Shown piece after piece: positions 46,554 through 58,525 of a DNA stretch of 64,000 bases. The stretch is taken from positions 930,001 to 994,000 of the forward strand of contig JAKULF010000001.1 in NCBI GenBank assembly GCA_022661535.1, given 5' to 3'. Both the position numbers and the translations under genes were made by a program. Numbering within the stretch: the stretch's first letter is position 1; each line of letters starts with the position of its first letter. The notes under the pieces were generated by a model that saw only the letters and a program-made list of their open reading frames with translations, had not been told where the DNA came from and made no database searches. Source of the stretch: Eutypa lata. Its lineage: Eukaryota; Ascomycota; Sordariomycetes; Xylariales; Diatrypaceae.

Positions 46554-48259
46554 TTATTTCTCGTCTGCTTTAGCAGCCGAGTCCTGTTTCTCCGACGAGA
46601 CCTTGCTTGCATCGATGACTGTTGTTTCTACATCACCCTCAACCTGTCTGGGATTCTCGATTCTCTCTTGCCGCTCCTGCCTCCTAGTGAACCACATGAC
46701 AACGGGCAGCCAGGCAGACAGAGCCAGAGAAGCAGCGAGACCGGCACGGTAACCTCGGTAGAAGCGCGGCGCCTCTACAGTAGGAACAAACACCTAGATA
46801 GACGGGGATTAGAATAAACTCGCACGTAGTAACTAGCCAAGGAATATATAGCTCACCTGATTCCACCATGTGCCCTGAGCTAAACCGACGGCGTTCAGGG
46901 CGCCAATCACGATGGCGCGCTCCTCGGCGTCCCTCGAGCACACCTTATGCGTCCAACTGACAATGATGGGGAACAAGGACTGGATCGTCCCGGCGATATA
47001 GAAGGCGAAGAAGTGGGCGGGCTTCCCCAGATCCCAGGCGACTAGCATAGACTCCGAAATGATCTGAGTTATGCAGATCAAGACGACGGATTCGACCTGG
47101 GAATCCCTCCAGTCGTTGTAGACGCCAGATAGCACCATGAATACGATGGAGATGGCCGAGTACACCGTGGGTAGGTTGTTGACATCTACCACCGAGTAGC
47201 CATCTGCCTTGAGCCATAGAGCCATGGTCGATGTGGTCGGCTGCTGGTACGTGAAATACATCAGGGAAAACCAGGTGCACAGAATCCAGAAGTGCCATCT
47301 TCCGAGAACTCGCGTGAAAAGGGATCGATCGAAGTGGCCAAGCGGTTGGCGGTTGTCGCCTTCGAGACGCTTCTGGCACATGACCCGTTCCTCTTCCGTC
47401 ATCCACCAAGTCTTCTTTTCATACATGGGGTTGGGAATTATAACTAAGCCAACAACCACCATGGGTAGAGTGATGACGAAGTCTTTTACTCGGAAAGTCA
47501 GCAAAGTGTATTATACGAATAATATAGACAAAGATTGATGGTAGGGCAATACGTACCAATAATGAAAAGCCAGCGCCAACCACGGATCCCCAGGTGACCG
47601 TCCATGGTTTTGTAGATACCTGCTTGTATGTATCCCGAAAACATCGTTGCCGCAATTCCGGAAGCAGTGAAAATACCGCTGCGCTTGTTAATCTCATGGT
47701 TACGGTACCAGGTCCCGATCATGAAATGCAGTCCAGGCCAACTAGCCGCTTCGATAAAGCCGATGCAGAATCTCAAGGCATAAATCTGCTTCGCGCTTTG
47801 GCATTTGTACAGGAACAGCACGAAGACGCTCCACATAAACTCGGCGATCGGAAGGTAGAACCGCGGCGAGATCTTGGTCAGCAGGATCTGGGAGGGGATC
47901 TGGCCGACGATGTAGCCGATCTGGAACCAGGTGATCATCCAGTTGAGCTCGTTTCCCCAGAGGCCCAGGTCCTCCTTCATCCCCGAGACGAAGGCATTGT
48001 TGATGTTGTTGCGGTCCAGGTCCTTGGCGAAGAACGTGAGGCAGCAGAACGTCAGGATGGCGAGGTCGAGCTTCTGCACGAGCTTCTTCTCCTCTTTCGA
48101 CGTCCCTGGTCGCGTCCAGAAGTAAAATTTGTCGCTCGTCTTCGCGCCGATCGCGGCGCCGCTGTTCTCGGCGGGCACGGTCGGCGTTGAGCCTTGGACT
48201 TCAACGGTTGACTCTTCTTCCTTCCGGCCTCTTGCCAGAACTCTACGGAGCGAATCCAT
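46554..48259 (-). CDS. MFS transporter, allantoate/pantothenate permease (Dal5/Fen2) family
   Basis: Three exons on the minus strand, 48259..47557, 47482..46857 and 46793..46554, give 522 residues. The family layout is clear: KLDLAILTFCCLTFFAKDLD with RNNINNAFVSGMKEDLG at helix 1-2, GQIPSQILLTKISPRFYLP, a central loop TWWMTEEERVMCQKRLEGDN between the two six-helix halves, and the late motif NAVGLAQGTWWNQVFVPTVE with APRFYRGYRAG formed across the last intron. Members of this anion:cation symporter group carry small carboxylates such as allantoate, ureidosuccinate, nicotinate, pantothenate, biotin precursors and dipeptides. This one resembles the pantothenate transporter Liz1/Fen2 branch most. 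Both ends are cytoplasmic, with an acidic/basic tail. It is divergent from the flavin amino acid oxidase gene, sharing a 572-bp promoter. Confidence 0.9.
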
Positions 48260-48831
48260 AGCGGGAGTATCTGATTCAAATCGGATGTCTTGGAACAGGC
48301 GATAGTCAGATGATGTTTGACAGTCAACCGATGGCGTAAATGAACTATCGGTGAATTCGCTGTGGAGAGAGAATCATTCTAAACCTATATACAGGCATGT
48401 CATTACCATATCTCGTTATTCACCACCCCCTTGTCCCCTGCTCGCCTGTTATCCCATTATCATACATTATCATATCATAGCCATGATAGAACTAGGCTTG
48501 ATACGACTGATTATTCTCCTCATTAGCCGAGCTTGGCTTACCCCATGTTATTGATATGCTTGATATGTGTGGGGTATGCAGCTGATATACATTCGGATCC
48601 ACAATCCCGCGGCTCTTCTCCGACGAGGTGATCGGCTAAGGCCTAGTCTCGCCGAAGCGTCGGCGATCGACATGCGGCTCCAACAATCGTTCCATTCGCG
48701 GCTTATTTCCGACTCTTATATGGTTGAAAGACGTTAGTGTTGAGAATATATTGGCCTGTTATCTCTTATAGATATAATTATGACTTCCATGGAGATTGAT
48801 TTAATAGCTAAGGCTGATAAAGAATTGCAAA
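48260..48831. promoter_or_regulatory. Shared divergent promoter, transporter and FAD oxidase
   Basis: The 572 bp between the two divergent starts. A CG-rich block at 48596-48700 stands out from the AT-rich surroundings and holds several CGG/CCG triplets, including the imperfect inverted site at 48631-48646. Zn2Cys6 regulators bind paired CGG triplets, so this is the most likely control region. Confidence 0.55.
48631..48646. promoter_or_regulatory. Candidate Zn2Cys6 site (imperfect palindrome)
   Basis: ATCGGCTAAGGCCTAG: the first eight bases are identical to those of the perfect palindrome at 55462-55477, and the second half-site is GCCT rather than GCCG. It lies about midway between the divergent transporter and oxidase genes. 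Confidence 0.35.
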
Positions 48832-50457
48832 ATGACATCCAATAGCCTATCGAAGGAAAGCTGGATTATCATTATCGGAGCTGGTGTATTTGGCCTATCT
48901 AGGTAAGTACCTACCCGCCCCAGAATAGTCGCCCATCTATAAAGCTAATAACGTGAAAGTGCTTTACATCTTGCTGAGTCAGGATACAAGAACATCACAG
49001 TTTTTGATAAGCAACCTTATTCGCAGAATGCATACTCAACCAGCCAGGGAGCCGACGCGGCATCCGCAGACTTCAACAAGTGTATGCGTATGAGCTATGG
49101 CGAGGAAATTGACTACCAGCGACTCGCTTTTGATGGCATCCCAATTTGGGACTCCTGGAACAAAAAGATTCAGTCGTCCTCTCTTGGTGAATTACCCAAA
49201 GGTCTGAAACCGTCTGATCTCGTCTGGAACAATTGCGGATTCCTTCGTATGAGCATCGACGGGCAACTGTCCAAGATCGAGCGCGCCACTCTCGCAAATC
49301 TGAGTCGAGAAGGTCTGCGCAAAACTCAATATCTCATTGGTGATCCGGAAGACGAAAATCGGGCTAGAGAAAAGTTCGGAAGTGACAAATGGGAGAAGAA
49401 ATCCGATCCCTTTAGGCGCAAGCAGCTAGGGAAGAGTCTGGTTGGTGTGTTTGACTCGACTGCCGGCTTCGTTGAAGCAAGCAAGGCGTGTATTTGGGTC
49501 ATGCACCTATGTCGAAAGAATGGTGTCCGCTTTGTACTCGGTGAGAAACCCGGGCAGGTCTCTTCTTTCCTTAAGAATGGCAGCGGAAAGACTACGGGAA
49601 TTCTCACTGCGGATGGTGTAAGCCATGATGCGAAATTGGTGATATTAGCTGGTGAGTTCTCAAGATTCGCAGGGAATTCTATTTGGTGAAGGATTAGTAA
49701 CTGACGAGAAGATAATACCATAGCTGGGAGCTGGACGCCTTATCTCTTTCCAGCTGTTTCCTCTCTTTTAGAGACAACTGCGGGCAGCGTAGCTTATTTC
49801 CAGCTGCCCCCACAAGAACAAGCCCCTGAACTCTGGGACAGGTTTTCTCCCAAGAACTTCCCTGTTTACGCCTATGGTGGCTGGTCCAAAGGACACGGCA
49901 TCGGGGGTTTCCCTAGAACCGAGGATGGCATTGTCAAAATCGGCTACCGTGGCAACAAATACACTAATTACGATGATGTCGTTGACCCTAGCACGGGGAA
50001 GACATATCGCATTAGTGTTCCAAAGACAAGGTACTGGCCTGAAGCTTCTGATCCAGCTATCACTAAGCAGGCAGTTGATGCTATTAAAGAAGTAGTTCAA
50101 GAGGCCATGCCCGAGCTGGTACCTCTTGGAATAAGTGGCTGCCGAAACTGCTGGTATATCGACAGCTTGGACAACAGTTTCCTCGTGGACTATGCGCCCG
50201 GTGATAGTGGCTTGGTCGTTTGCTCGGGAGGTTCTGGTCATGGTTTTAAGTTTCTACCGACTCTTGGTCGGGAGGTAGTCAAAATCCTCGAGAAGCCAGA
50301 TGAAAAGAACGCATACGGAAAGTTGTGGCGGTGGAGGACTAAGGAAAGTGGCCCCAAGAACGGACTAGAGCAAGGTGAGAGCGGTCCGAGAAATTGGAAG
50401 AAACAGAGAATGGCGGAGAAAGAGGACTGGGCATTTACAGAGAATGCGAAGCTATAG
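48832..50457 (+). CDS. FAD-dependent amino acid oxidase, MSOX/pipecolate/fructosyl oxidase family
   Basis: Three exons, 48832..48902, 48960..49651 and 49724..50457, give 498 residues. The dinucleotide-binding motif is IIIIGAGVFGLSS, the last part split by the first intron, followed by VFDKQP and the substrate-side STSQGADAASADFNK. The C-terminal part has CRNCWYIDSLDNSFLVDY and VVCSGGSGHGFKFLPTLG, the family signature. Cys397, in RNCWYI, lines up with the cysteine that holds FAD covalently in sarcosine oxidase. Enzymes of this family oxidise secondary amines (sarcosine, pipecolate, saccharopine, fructosyl amino acids) to imines that hydrolyse, with H2O2 formed. They are often peroxisomal, but the C-terminus here (AFTENAKL) ends in AKL, which is a plausible PTS1 variant. 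The neighbours suggest a role in catabolism of an imported N-substituted amino acid. Confidence 0.9.
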
Positions 50458-50900
50458 GAAACTCATAAAACTGCTAGTAGAATATAATATCCGCAATGTA
50501 AATGGTTGTTAATTCCTCGGTTAGCAACTCTGGAATCAAACTATGTGTTGTGTGGTCGAATATATTTGAATAGTTGATAGAGGCTAAGTAGGCATCCGTT
50601 GCTCGTGTTTCCCTCAAATTCGAAGCACAGCTAACGGTTAGTTAGTCAATAATACTGTTTGCACTAAATGTCTAAGTTTTTGAAATGGTGGCACAGGTAA
50701 AAGTCTAGGGCGAAGGGTCATATTGGCGTCAAAGGCTTTATGAAGTAGACTACATGGTTTGTTATTGAAAGGGGCAAAAAAACACTATCAACGGCCTGTA
50801 ATATTCAAATTCATGGATTACTAGGCGCATACTAGGTAATTGTAAAAAATGCAGTGATAATATCTATAAAAGAATGCAAGACTCAAACATGACCGCTTCT
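50458..50900. other. Intergenic region between convergent genes
   Basis: 3' flanks of the FAD oxidase and the 5-oxoprolinase. Nothing else recognised. Confidence 0.5.
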
Positions 50901-53900
50901 TCAAAGCGATGTGCTCTCTTCCAAAGCTCCCCATCCACCACCACCCGGTGATTTTATGATGAACTGCTCCCCAGCCTGCAGCGTGATGAGCCCCCTCGGC
51001 CCCAAGCTGACAATCCTCCTCTTCCCTCCCGCCGTCCGTCTGACGATGAGATTCTCCCCGGACGCGCCGTCTTGTCCGCCGTCCATCCCGTACGGCTGGC
51101 TGACGCGCCTCTCCGAGATCATCGAGAAGGTAAGGGGCTCCCTGCACTCGATGACCCGGACGACGCCGTCCCCTCCGCGGTACTTGCCCCGGCCGCCTGA
51201 GCCCTTGCGCAGGGAGAAGTCCCGCAAGATGATCGGGTAGCGCTTCTCCATGATCTCGACATCGGAGATGCGCGTGTTCGTCATGTGGCAGTGCACGGCG
51301 CTGAGGGAGATGAAGGATTTTCGTTAGCACATTGATATCAAATGCCGTTGACTACAGCCCGGGCAATCTTACCTGGCACCGTGCCATCCGGGACCCGCTC
51401 CTGAACCTCCGCATATCGTCTCGCCGTATGCGAACTTGTACCCGGCACCGGGCTCTCTGTCCCGACCGCCGAAGAAGCCGACGCTGTTCATGCAGCCCTG
51501 ACTAGCAGCGCATGCCTGGATGGGGTAAAGTCAGTTTATCAAAGCGACAGCACTTTAGAACTGGCTTACCTCAAAAGCCTTGAGTATAACGTCTACTACC
51601 CGTTGGCTGGTCTGGGTGTTACCAGCGTACACAGCGGCCTGGTCGCTAGGATTAAGGATGCTGCCTTCGGGATTAATCACTTCAATCGACGATAGGCAGC
51701 CCTGATTCAGCGGGATCTCCTCGTTGATAAGGCAACGTAAACAGTAGATGATAGCGGATAAGCATATACTCTTCGGCGCGTTGTTATTTCCCATGACCTC
51801 GCTGCCTGTTCCAGTGAAATCGAACGTGGCACTACCGTCTGGGTTAATACGAATCTCGAGTTTGATCCGGGTTCCGTTGTCGAGACTGTCTATCGCGCTC
51901 AAAGCGCGGCCGTTGAGCCTCTCTGAAGTCTTTCTCAAGAATTTCCGCACTGCGATCTCGGCGTTCTCTTGTATGCGGTCCATGTAGAACTAAATACTGG
52001 TTAGTCTCGTCTTTGGAGTGAATTAAAATGTTAATGTTTACCTGCACAACCTCCCGACCATACTCCTCGAACAACCCCTGAATAAGAGCGGAACCCTTCG
52101 CATTCGCGGCAACCTGAGCCCGGAGATCAGACAAGTTATCATACAAACTCGAAGTTCCAACACAGTTAGGATGTTGAGCCGGTTCGTCGACCAGAATCTT
52201 GCGGATCCCTTCTTCGTCGAAATGGCCGTCCGACACGAGCTTGAAGCTGACGATACTCGCGCCCTCCTGGTACAGCTCCGTGGCGTTCGCATTGCCCGAT
52301 ATGCCCTGGAACCCTCCGATATCTCGGTGATGACCGCGCGATGCCGTGTAAAAGATCAGGTCGTTGGTGGCTGTGTCGAACACTGGTGTGATGACTGTGA
52401 TGTCTGGTAGATGCGTCCCGCCTGCGATGGGATGGTTCGAGACGAGGACGTCGCCTGGTTTCAGGGTGCTGCCGTATAGTTCGTGTTGGTATTTTACTGC
52501 GTAGGCCATGCTTCCTAAGTGGACTGGAACGTCTGCTGAAGTTAGTGTTGTCCCCTGTAAGTTGGAATTGGATCGGTTCTTACGAGGCGCGTTTGCTACG
52601 AGATCGCCGCGGGGTCCGAAGATAGCACATGAGAAATCCAATCTAATTCCTGTCAGCTTGGGTCTGTGACCGGACTCGACAACTTCACATACCTTTCCTT
52701 AATGTTGATGCTAACTGCTGTTTTCTGTAGTGTCCGCCCCATCTGCTCGGCAATGGACATGAACCCTGCGTAGAAGTTAGCTGTCACAATCATAAGTTGG
52801 AAGGGGCAGGGTGCGTTAAACCGTACTGTGACCGAAGATTGATAGCTGAACGGGATCTGGGTCTTGTGGCATAATTGACTGGGTTGCGCTGAAAGTAGTC
52901 TGGGAGTTGACCTCTAGAACTACGTGCTCCTTTAAAACTTTAGCAGTAGAAAACGGCGTCACGACAATAGTCTGAGTCTTGTCGATGACGACTCCGGGTC
53001 CCTGTATGTGGGCCCCAGGTTTAAGGTCTTCTAGTAGGTACACCGGAGTGTCCGCCCATCCCGCTCCAGTGAAATAGGTCTTGGTGAGTTTCTTGGATGA
53101 TGAATTCCAACTGCTTTCCGTTTCTTTAAGCTCCTGGTAGACGTTATGTGCTGGGCGCTCATATTCCTTGGCGACACCTCGCACCCGAATGTCGTCGACT
53201 ACGATATCGCGGGATGGTAGCAAAAACGTGAATTCCTGTAAGTGCGCCTGCTCGAAAGCACGCTTGAAGTCACCGTCATCTGGCAGCGCAATCATCATCT
53301 GCGTGTCCGTGCCCTCATAGCGAAGGTTCAAGAAGGGCTGCGTCTCGATGAAGTCAACCGAGGAAACACCTTGCTGTAGCAACCCCTGGGTAGCACGCTC
53401 TTTCAAGGTCTCGAATCTAGAGGAGATCTCTTTGTTGGATTCGGATCCTAGAACTAAAGAACAAGGTTCTTGGACATCATCTACTAGATTCGCGAGCGCC
53501 ATCCCGTACGCGGAAAGGATGCTCGAATACTTATGTACTAGAACGGTTGAGATGCCAAGTTGCCTTGCAATGGAGCAAGCGTGCTGGCCACCAGCACCAC
53601 CGAAGACTGCGAGCCGATGGGCTGACGTGTGGTATCCCTTGCCCTCCGTGAGAGCACGGATGGGCCGGCACATAGCTTCGTTAGCAACGGCAAGGAATCC
53701 TAGAGCGACCTCTTCAGGTGTCTTCTGTCCTGACGTCTCTGCGTTGATAATAGCGGTAAGTTCCAAGAACTTCTCTTTTGTGACCTCATAATCGAGAGGT
53801 AAGTTCTCATCTGGGCCGAAGATGGAAGGGAAATATTCAGGGAGAAGTCTACCGAGGAACAAGTTCGCATCCGTTACGGTAAGTGGGCCTCCTTTGCGAT

Positions 53901-55199
53901 AGCACGCGGGGCCAGGATGAGCCGAAGCACTTTCGGGCCCAACAGTAAAAAGTCCGTTCTTCCAACCCAGTATGCTACCACCACCCGAGGCCACCGTGTT
54001 TATATCGAGCTGCGGGGACTGTATGGTAACTCCGGCCGTAGTTGTCTCGAACACATGGCCTAGATCACCGCCATACCGACTTACGTCTGTGGAAGTTCCT
54101 CCCATATCGAAACCAATGACAGGTACTCTATCATCAGGATGCCAGCTAGTTTTGGCATAACCGACAACACCACCTGCAGGGCCAGACAGAATAGCTCGCA
54201 GGCCAGAGAACTTATCTACGTCCACAAGACCACCGTCGCTCTGCATGAATTGACAGCGAGTTCCTTGTAGGCCGCCCTTGAAACCCTGTCTGAAGTTTGA
54301 TACATAACGCTTGATTTCAGGGGTTAAGTAGGCATCCGCCGTTGCGCTCATGCCACGTGATATAAGTTTAATCATGGGGATGAGATTCGACGAAGTAGAA
54401 ATACTAGAGAACCCCAGCTCCGTCGCGAGATCGCGGATCGCATTTTCGTGATCCGGGAAGCTGTAACTATGTGCCAGGCAGATACATATGCTCTTATAGC
54501 CTTTAGCTAGAAGCTCTTCTAACGACTTCCTAGTGCTATCGATATCAAGGGGTTCAAGGATACGGATGATATCCCCGCTCTTGCCAACCCTTAATGCTGG
54601 GTCGGATGCGACGTCGATGGGATCTGGGAAAGGGTCTTTCGCCGAGTCCTCGACAGTGACACGTTCGTCAACTTCGACAACTTCAGAGTATAGGACGTCA
54701 GGCTTCTTGATGGCAAGGTCAAATAGCTTCGGCCTAGCCTGATACCCGATCTCTAGTGCATCACGAAACCCTTTAGTAATTAAGAGTGCTGAACGCTCCC
54801 CTTTTCTTTCGAGCAAGGCATTTGTAGCCACAGTGCTGTTCGAATGTGTCAGTCGAAGAACATTGCAGTCTAGTAGCAATTACTTACGTGCCCATGCGGA
54901 TTACGCCAATATGTTCCGAGCTTAGCTTAGCATCCCTGGGATGTGGTTGACCGGTAAACCTTTCTAAGATGCGACGGATGCCTTCGGTTGGTGCATCCTC
55001 GTAGTTTGAGGGGTCCACAGAGAGCAGCTTCACAACAATATCGTCTTGTCCTGCGGCTTGGGGAATGCCGATGCAGTCTGTGAAGGTACCGCCGCGCTAT
55101 ACTATTATGAGCAGGGGGCTAATAGGAGTTCGGCACTGGAGGGGGAAATCTTACATCTATGAAGATATCAATCTTCAAATCTGAAACTTTGTGTGGCAT
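50901..55199 (-). CDS. oxp1: 5-oxoprolinase / ATP-dependent hydantoinase (HyuA-HyuB fusion)
   Basis: Nine exons on the minus strand (55199..55155, 55096..54888, 54835..52827, 52765..52693, 52642..52584, 52532..52042, 51989..51570, 51515..51373, 51300..50901) give 1282 residues, the usual eukaryotic length. Residues 1-220 are the Hydant_A N-terminal domain ([33 protein letters not shown]). The HyuA domain follows ([54 protein letters not shown]), and the HyuB half begins at [20 protein letters not shown] ([55 protein letters not shown]). The enzyme uses ATP to open 5-oxo-L-proline to glutamate in the gamma-glutamyl cycle; close relatives act on N-methylhydantoin. Intron 52583-52533 is in frame and its removal restores the NAPHVPVHLG motif. 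The 5' end faces the Zn2Cys6 regulator gene across a 500-bp promoter. Confidence 0.93.
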
Positions 55200-55461
55200 G
55201 TTGGATCGATATCTAGATCAGATCATGTTCTTCCAAATGTGACTTGGTATCATTCCCGGTTTATGATTCGTGAACCTTAACAGCAGCCAATGTATTTATC
55301 ACGCACATGTGAAAACCGGGGGGTAGGTACGAGGGCCTTCTTTAGAGGGATATTGATGCACTCGATCTTACCAGAAGGAGACCCCGCCTGCCCGCGGAGA
55401 ACGGCCGACGGATATCGACGAGTAAAGAACGACGGTTCGTTGGTGGTAGTAGATCATGCCA

Positions 55462-55477
55462 ATCGGCTATAGCCGAT
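55462..55477. promoter_or_regulatory. Perfect 16-bp palindrome, CGG-N6-CCG
   Basis: ATCGGCTATAGCCGAT. The inverted CGG triplets with a 6-base spacer are the geometry bound by Ppr1-like Zn2Cys6 dimers. It lies 223 bp before the regulator start and 263 bp before the oxoprolinase start. Confidence 0.6.
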
Positions 55478-55536
55478 ATTATTGCCCTAAATGGTAAGAA
55501 TACCAGTCAAGGTCCGCTTTTTGATAGGGGTGGACT

Positions 55537-55550
55537 CCGGTATCTACCGG
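55537..55550. promoter_or_regulatory. Inverted repeat CCGGTA-TC-TACCGG
   Basis: Perfect 6-bp arms around 2 bases, in the same divergent promoter. A possible regulator site of different geometry, or chance. Confidence 0.35.
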
Positions 55551-55699
55551 TGGAGCTTCTTGACTCGACTCTCCACATCGCTTAACGACGAGGGTGGCTC
55601 CGAATGTTTGATATCTATACCAGTATACTCCATACCTTTGTCCTCGGTGTAATCCAGACAATCGCTTTTTGCCGATTCATTATCACTTAATTCTTCATC

Positions 55700-57911
55700 A
55701 TGGAAGAGTCATTGCCACCACCCCGCACCCCAAACCGCCCGTCAGCAAGGCTTAGCAGGAGCACACGTAAGTGATAGAGATTCTTCGCACTTGCAAGTTA
55801 TGTCAGTATCGTATACTCACCAGAATTACATTGTAGAGGCATGCCAACGTTGTAGGAGGCGCAAGCAGAAAGTGAGCCCTCGGCAGATATATGTCTACCC
55901 ATAACTGAAGAATACTATGCTAATTCTGGATCGATTCCGGTATGAGTAGTGTGACCTCCGCTATCCCAAATGTTCAAATTGTGATAATGCGGATGTGCCT
56001 TGCTTGACTTACGACAGCGAGAAGCAATCCGAGATTCCTAGGGGATATGTGTCGACACTTGAAGCCCAAGTGAGGCAACTCAAGGCCGAGCTCGAAGAGG
56101 CTAGAAAGCAGAAAACATCAAGGATTAATAGCAGCACCAGCCCAATGGCTGGTGATAATACTTCTCTAGACTGCGACACGCCTGCAACAGCTCATACGGT
56201 GACTTCTGTTGGATCAGATGCCCAAGATGTTGTTAAATCAATGGGCTTGGTGTTATTGGAGAGCAGTGACCAGCCTCGCTTTGTGGGAACATCTAGTGGA
56301 ATCACCTTTGCAAAGATGGTTCTCGCCGCGGTCAAACAAGATGCTTCCATCATGGCAACTCCAGGTCGCTCTAGAGACGAGCCTGCTGTGAGCGCACCCC
56401 ACTCGATTATGGCTTCATCTCTTCCACCGCGTCACGCGGCAGAGCGTATCGTAGATGTGTATTTTTCCTATCGGACGCCTCATATCCCTATTCTTTCAAG
56501 AGCCAAGGTGGAAGAGAATGTCGAGCGCGCATACGCGGCCCTGGAATACTCACACCATGACTTCACGAGGGTTTCGGAGCGAGATTTATTCATCTCTTAC
56601 ATGGTGTTTGCCGTTGGTCTCTGGAGCATACCGATGGCAGGCGGAACAAGATCGCCCCAAAGCGAAGGGTGCTTCATATCGGCACTCCAATTTGTGGAAA
56701 AACTCCTCGCGTATTCGCCGAGCAATCTCGAGACGCTAACGGTTATTCTACTCCTGGCACAGTACATCATGTTGAATCCGTCCAAGGGGAGCTTGTGGCA
56801 GTTGACTGGAATGGCTCTACGCCTCTGCATCGATCTAGGTCTGCATTGGGAAACGGAAGCGATCTTGACTCTGCCTCAACCCCTTTTAGACGAGAGGCGG
56901 AGATTATACTGGGCAACATATCGCTTCGATCGACTCCTCGCTATCACTCTTGGACGGCCTTTTGGCATCGCCGACCAAAGCATGAACACTGGTTTCCCTG
57001 ATCCGTACAACTTAGGCGACCGTAGTGTAATGTCAAGGGAGCCAGACTTGGATATGCACAACCAACGCGCTGCAAATCACGTCGTCAAGTTGTATCGCCT
57101 AGAATCAGAAATTAAACACGTCCTTTATCATCAACTTCAAGGAGCAACATTAGCATATCCTCGAGCTAACTATTCTGTGTGGTTTCGAGATATTCAAAGC
57201 CGCCTTCGCACATGGCAAGATGAGATACCTGATCTATCTAAAGCTAATGTGGAGAGCGTATACGCACATCAAAGCTGGTGGGGCGCGCTATGGTGCAATG
57301 CGATCTTGCTTCTCCATAGGCCTAACCCCTTAGTGCCTACCCCTTCTTCGGAGTCCCTACAAACATGTTTTGAGATTTCATGTCGGTCCATACAGGCCAT
57401 AAAGACGCTGCAGAGAGAGGGGAAGATCAGTGTTGCCTGGACATGGGTGCATCACTTGTTCCTGGCAGGCTTGACAATGATATATTGCATCTGGCAATCT
57501 CAAGAGGTCCGAAATGCCGCATCGATCGTCGATGTCATGACAGCGGCACAAGACTGTGCAAGTACCCTGAGTGCTCTGACAGAGCGCTTCGCTCCCGCAG
57601 GCGGCTGTCGCGACGCTTTCGAGGGGCTCTCCGCCGCCACGCTGAAGTGGCTAATTACAAAGGATAAGGATGGCAATCCCGAGAACCAGCATCCCATGCT
57701 AGATAACGAGATCATGGCTTTGAGAGAGCATATACCTTTCTCAACCGCTGGCTGGCGCGTCGATGAGCCAACGAGCATCTTTCCGGATGAGCCCTTCGAA
57801 TTTGCGGAGTACCTTAGTGCGGCAGCACAGTGGCCGGGCCCGAACATTGATAGACATTCTGCTTTGAGTCTACAGGATATATTTGATGCTAACAGTATTG
57901 GTTTCAACTAA
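55700..57911 (+). CDS. Zn2Cys6 transcription factor with fungal-specific TF domain
   Basis: Three exons, 55700..55766, 55837..55871 and 55950..57911, give 687 residues. The zinc cluster, ACQRCRRRKQKC then DLRYPKCSNCDNADVPC (CX2CX6CX6CX2CX6C), is assembled only after removing the two introns. It begins at about residue 24. A linker and a heptad-type coiled coil (YVSTLEAQVRQLKAELEEAR) follow for dimerisation. The fungal-specific middle homology region starts near residue 180 (ERIVDVYFSYRTPHIPILSR) and includes LTGMALRLCIDLGLHWE, RRRLYWATYRFDRLLAITLG and RPFGIADQS. The protein should bind paired CGG triplets in the nucleus. Position next to the oxoprolinase, with a CGG palindrome between them, makes it the likely pathway regulator of the 46.5-57.9 kb set; inducer unknown. 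Confidence 0.92.
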
Positions 57912-58525
57912 CACCAGTGTCATAGAAAAATATGCTAGTCGAGCTGCGTACGGCTCCTAGTAGGGCCATTACCAATGATGGATCTTCAACTCGCTCTTAG
58001 AGAGGGTTTTAGGACTGTTATCATAGTCGGCCACACTATTACGCATATTTCAAATCGGTGCCTTCTATGCACATATATGCTATCGTCAACAGAATATTGT
58101 TGAGCTCGACTAGAGTCTGAGCAAATTCAATGCCACTCGATTGGCACATGCACAATAGTAACAATCTTGCATTATTTAAGGGGTTATGAAGATATCCCTC
58201 GAGCTTTTGAAAAGCAAATTGAAATTGTGATAATAGGCATTGCGACTTTCGTCGTTACCAACAGCCTCCTACCCATGTAACGTGGCTGCCAGCGTTGGGG
58301 ATTTTATGACTCATTGAAAGAAGATCTACAGCCCCATTTGAAACCAAAATCATGCGATAATTGGCAAGGAAACGCCTTATCAGCTTACAGACCAACATGC
58401 AAAATAACCGTCTAACATTCTGCCTATTCTCTTTCGTAAATAGCAGGTATATACATGATAATGACTATGAAATATTTCTTTCTTCGTTGATCCCATTTAT
58501 GAGTATCTTAAAGCCGTTGTCTACC
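57912..58525. other. Intergenic region
   Basis: No supported gene. The next frame is open from 58361, but its first 55 codons look non-coding. Confidence 0.45.

Larger units (their letters stand above)
55200..55699. promoter_or_regulatory. Shared divergent promoter, 5-oxoprolinase and Zn2Cys6 regulator
   Basis: Exactly 500 bp between two divergent start codons. It contains the perfect CGG-N6-CCG palindrome (55462-55477), an inverted repeat with CCGG arms (55537-55550) and a CGG-rich stretch (55390-55435). It is the natural target for the adjacent regulator, including autoregulation. Confidence 0.6.

Noticed and set aside
46554..57911. Secondary-metabolite biosynthetic cluster
   Set aside because: No polyketide synthase, NRPS, terpene cyclase or tailoring set; the gene content fits catabolism instead.
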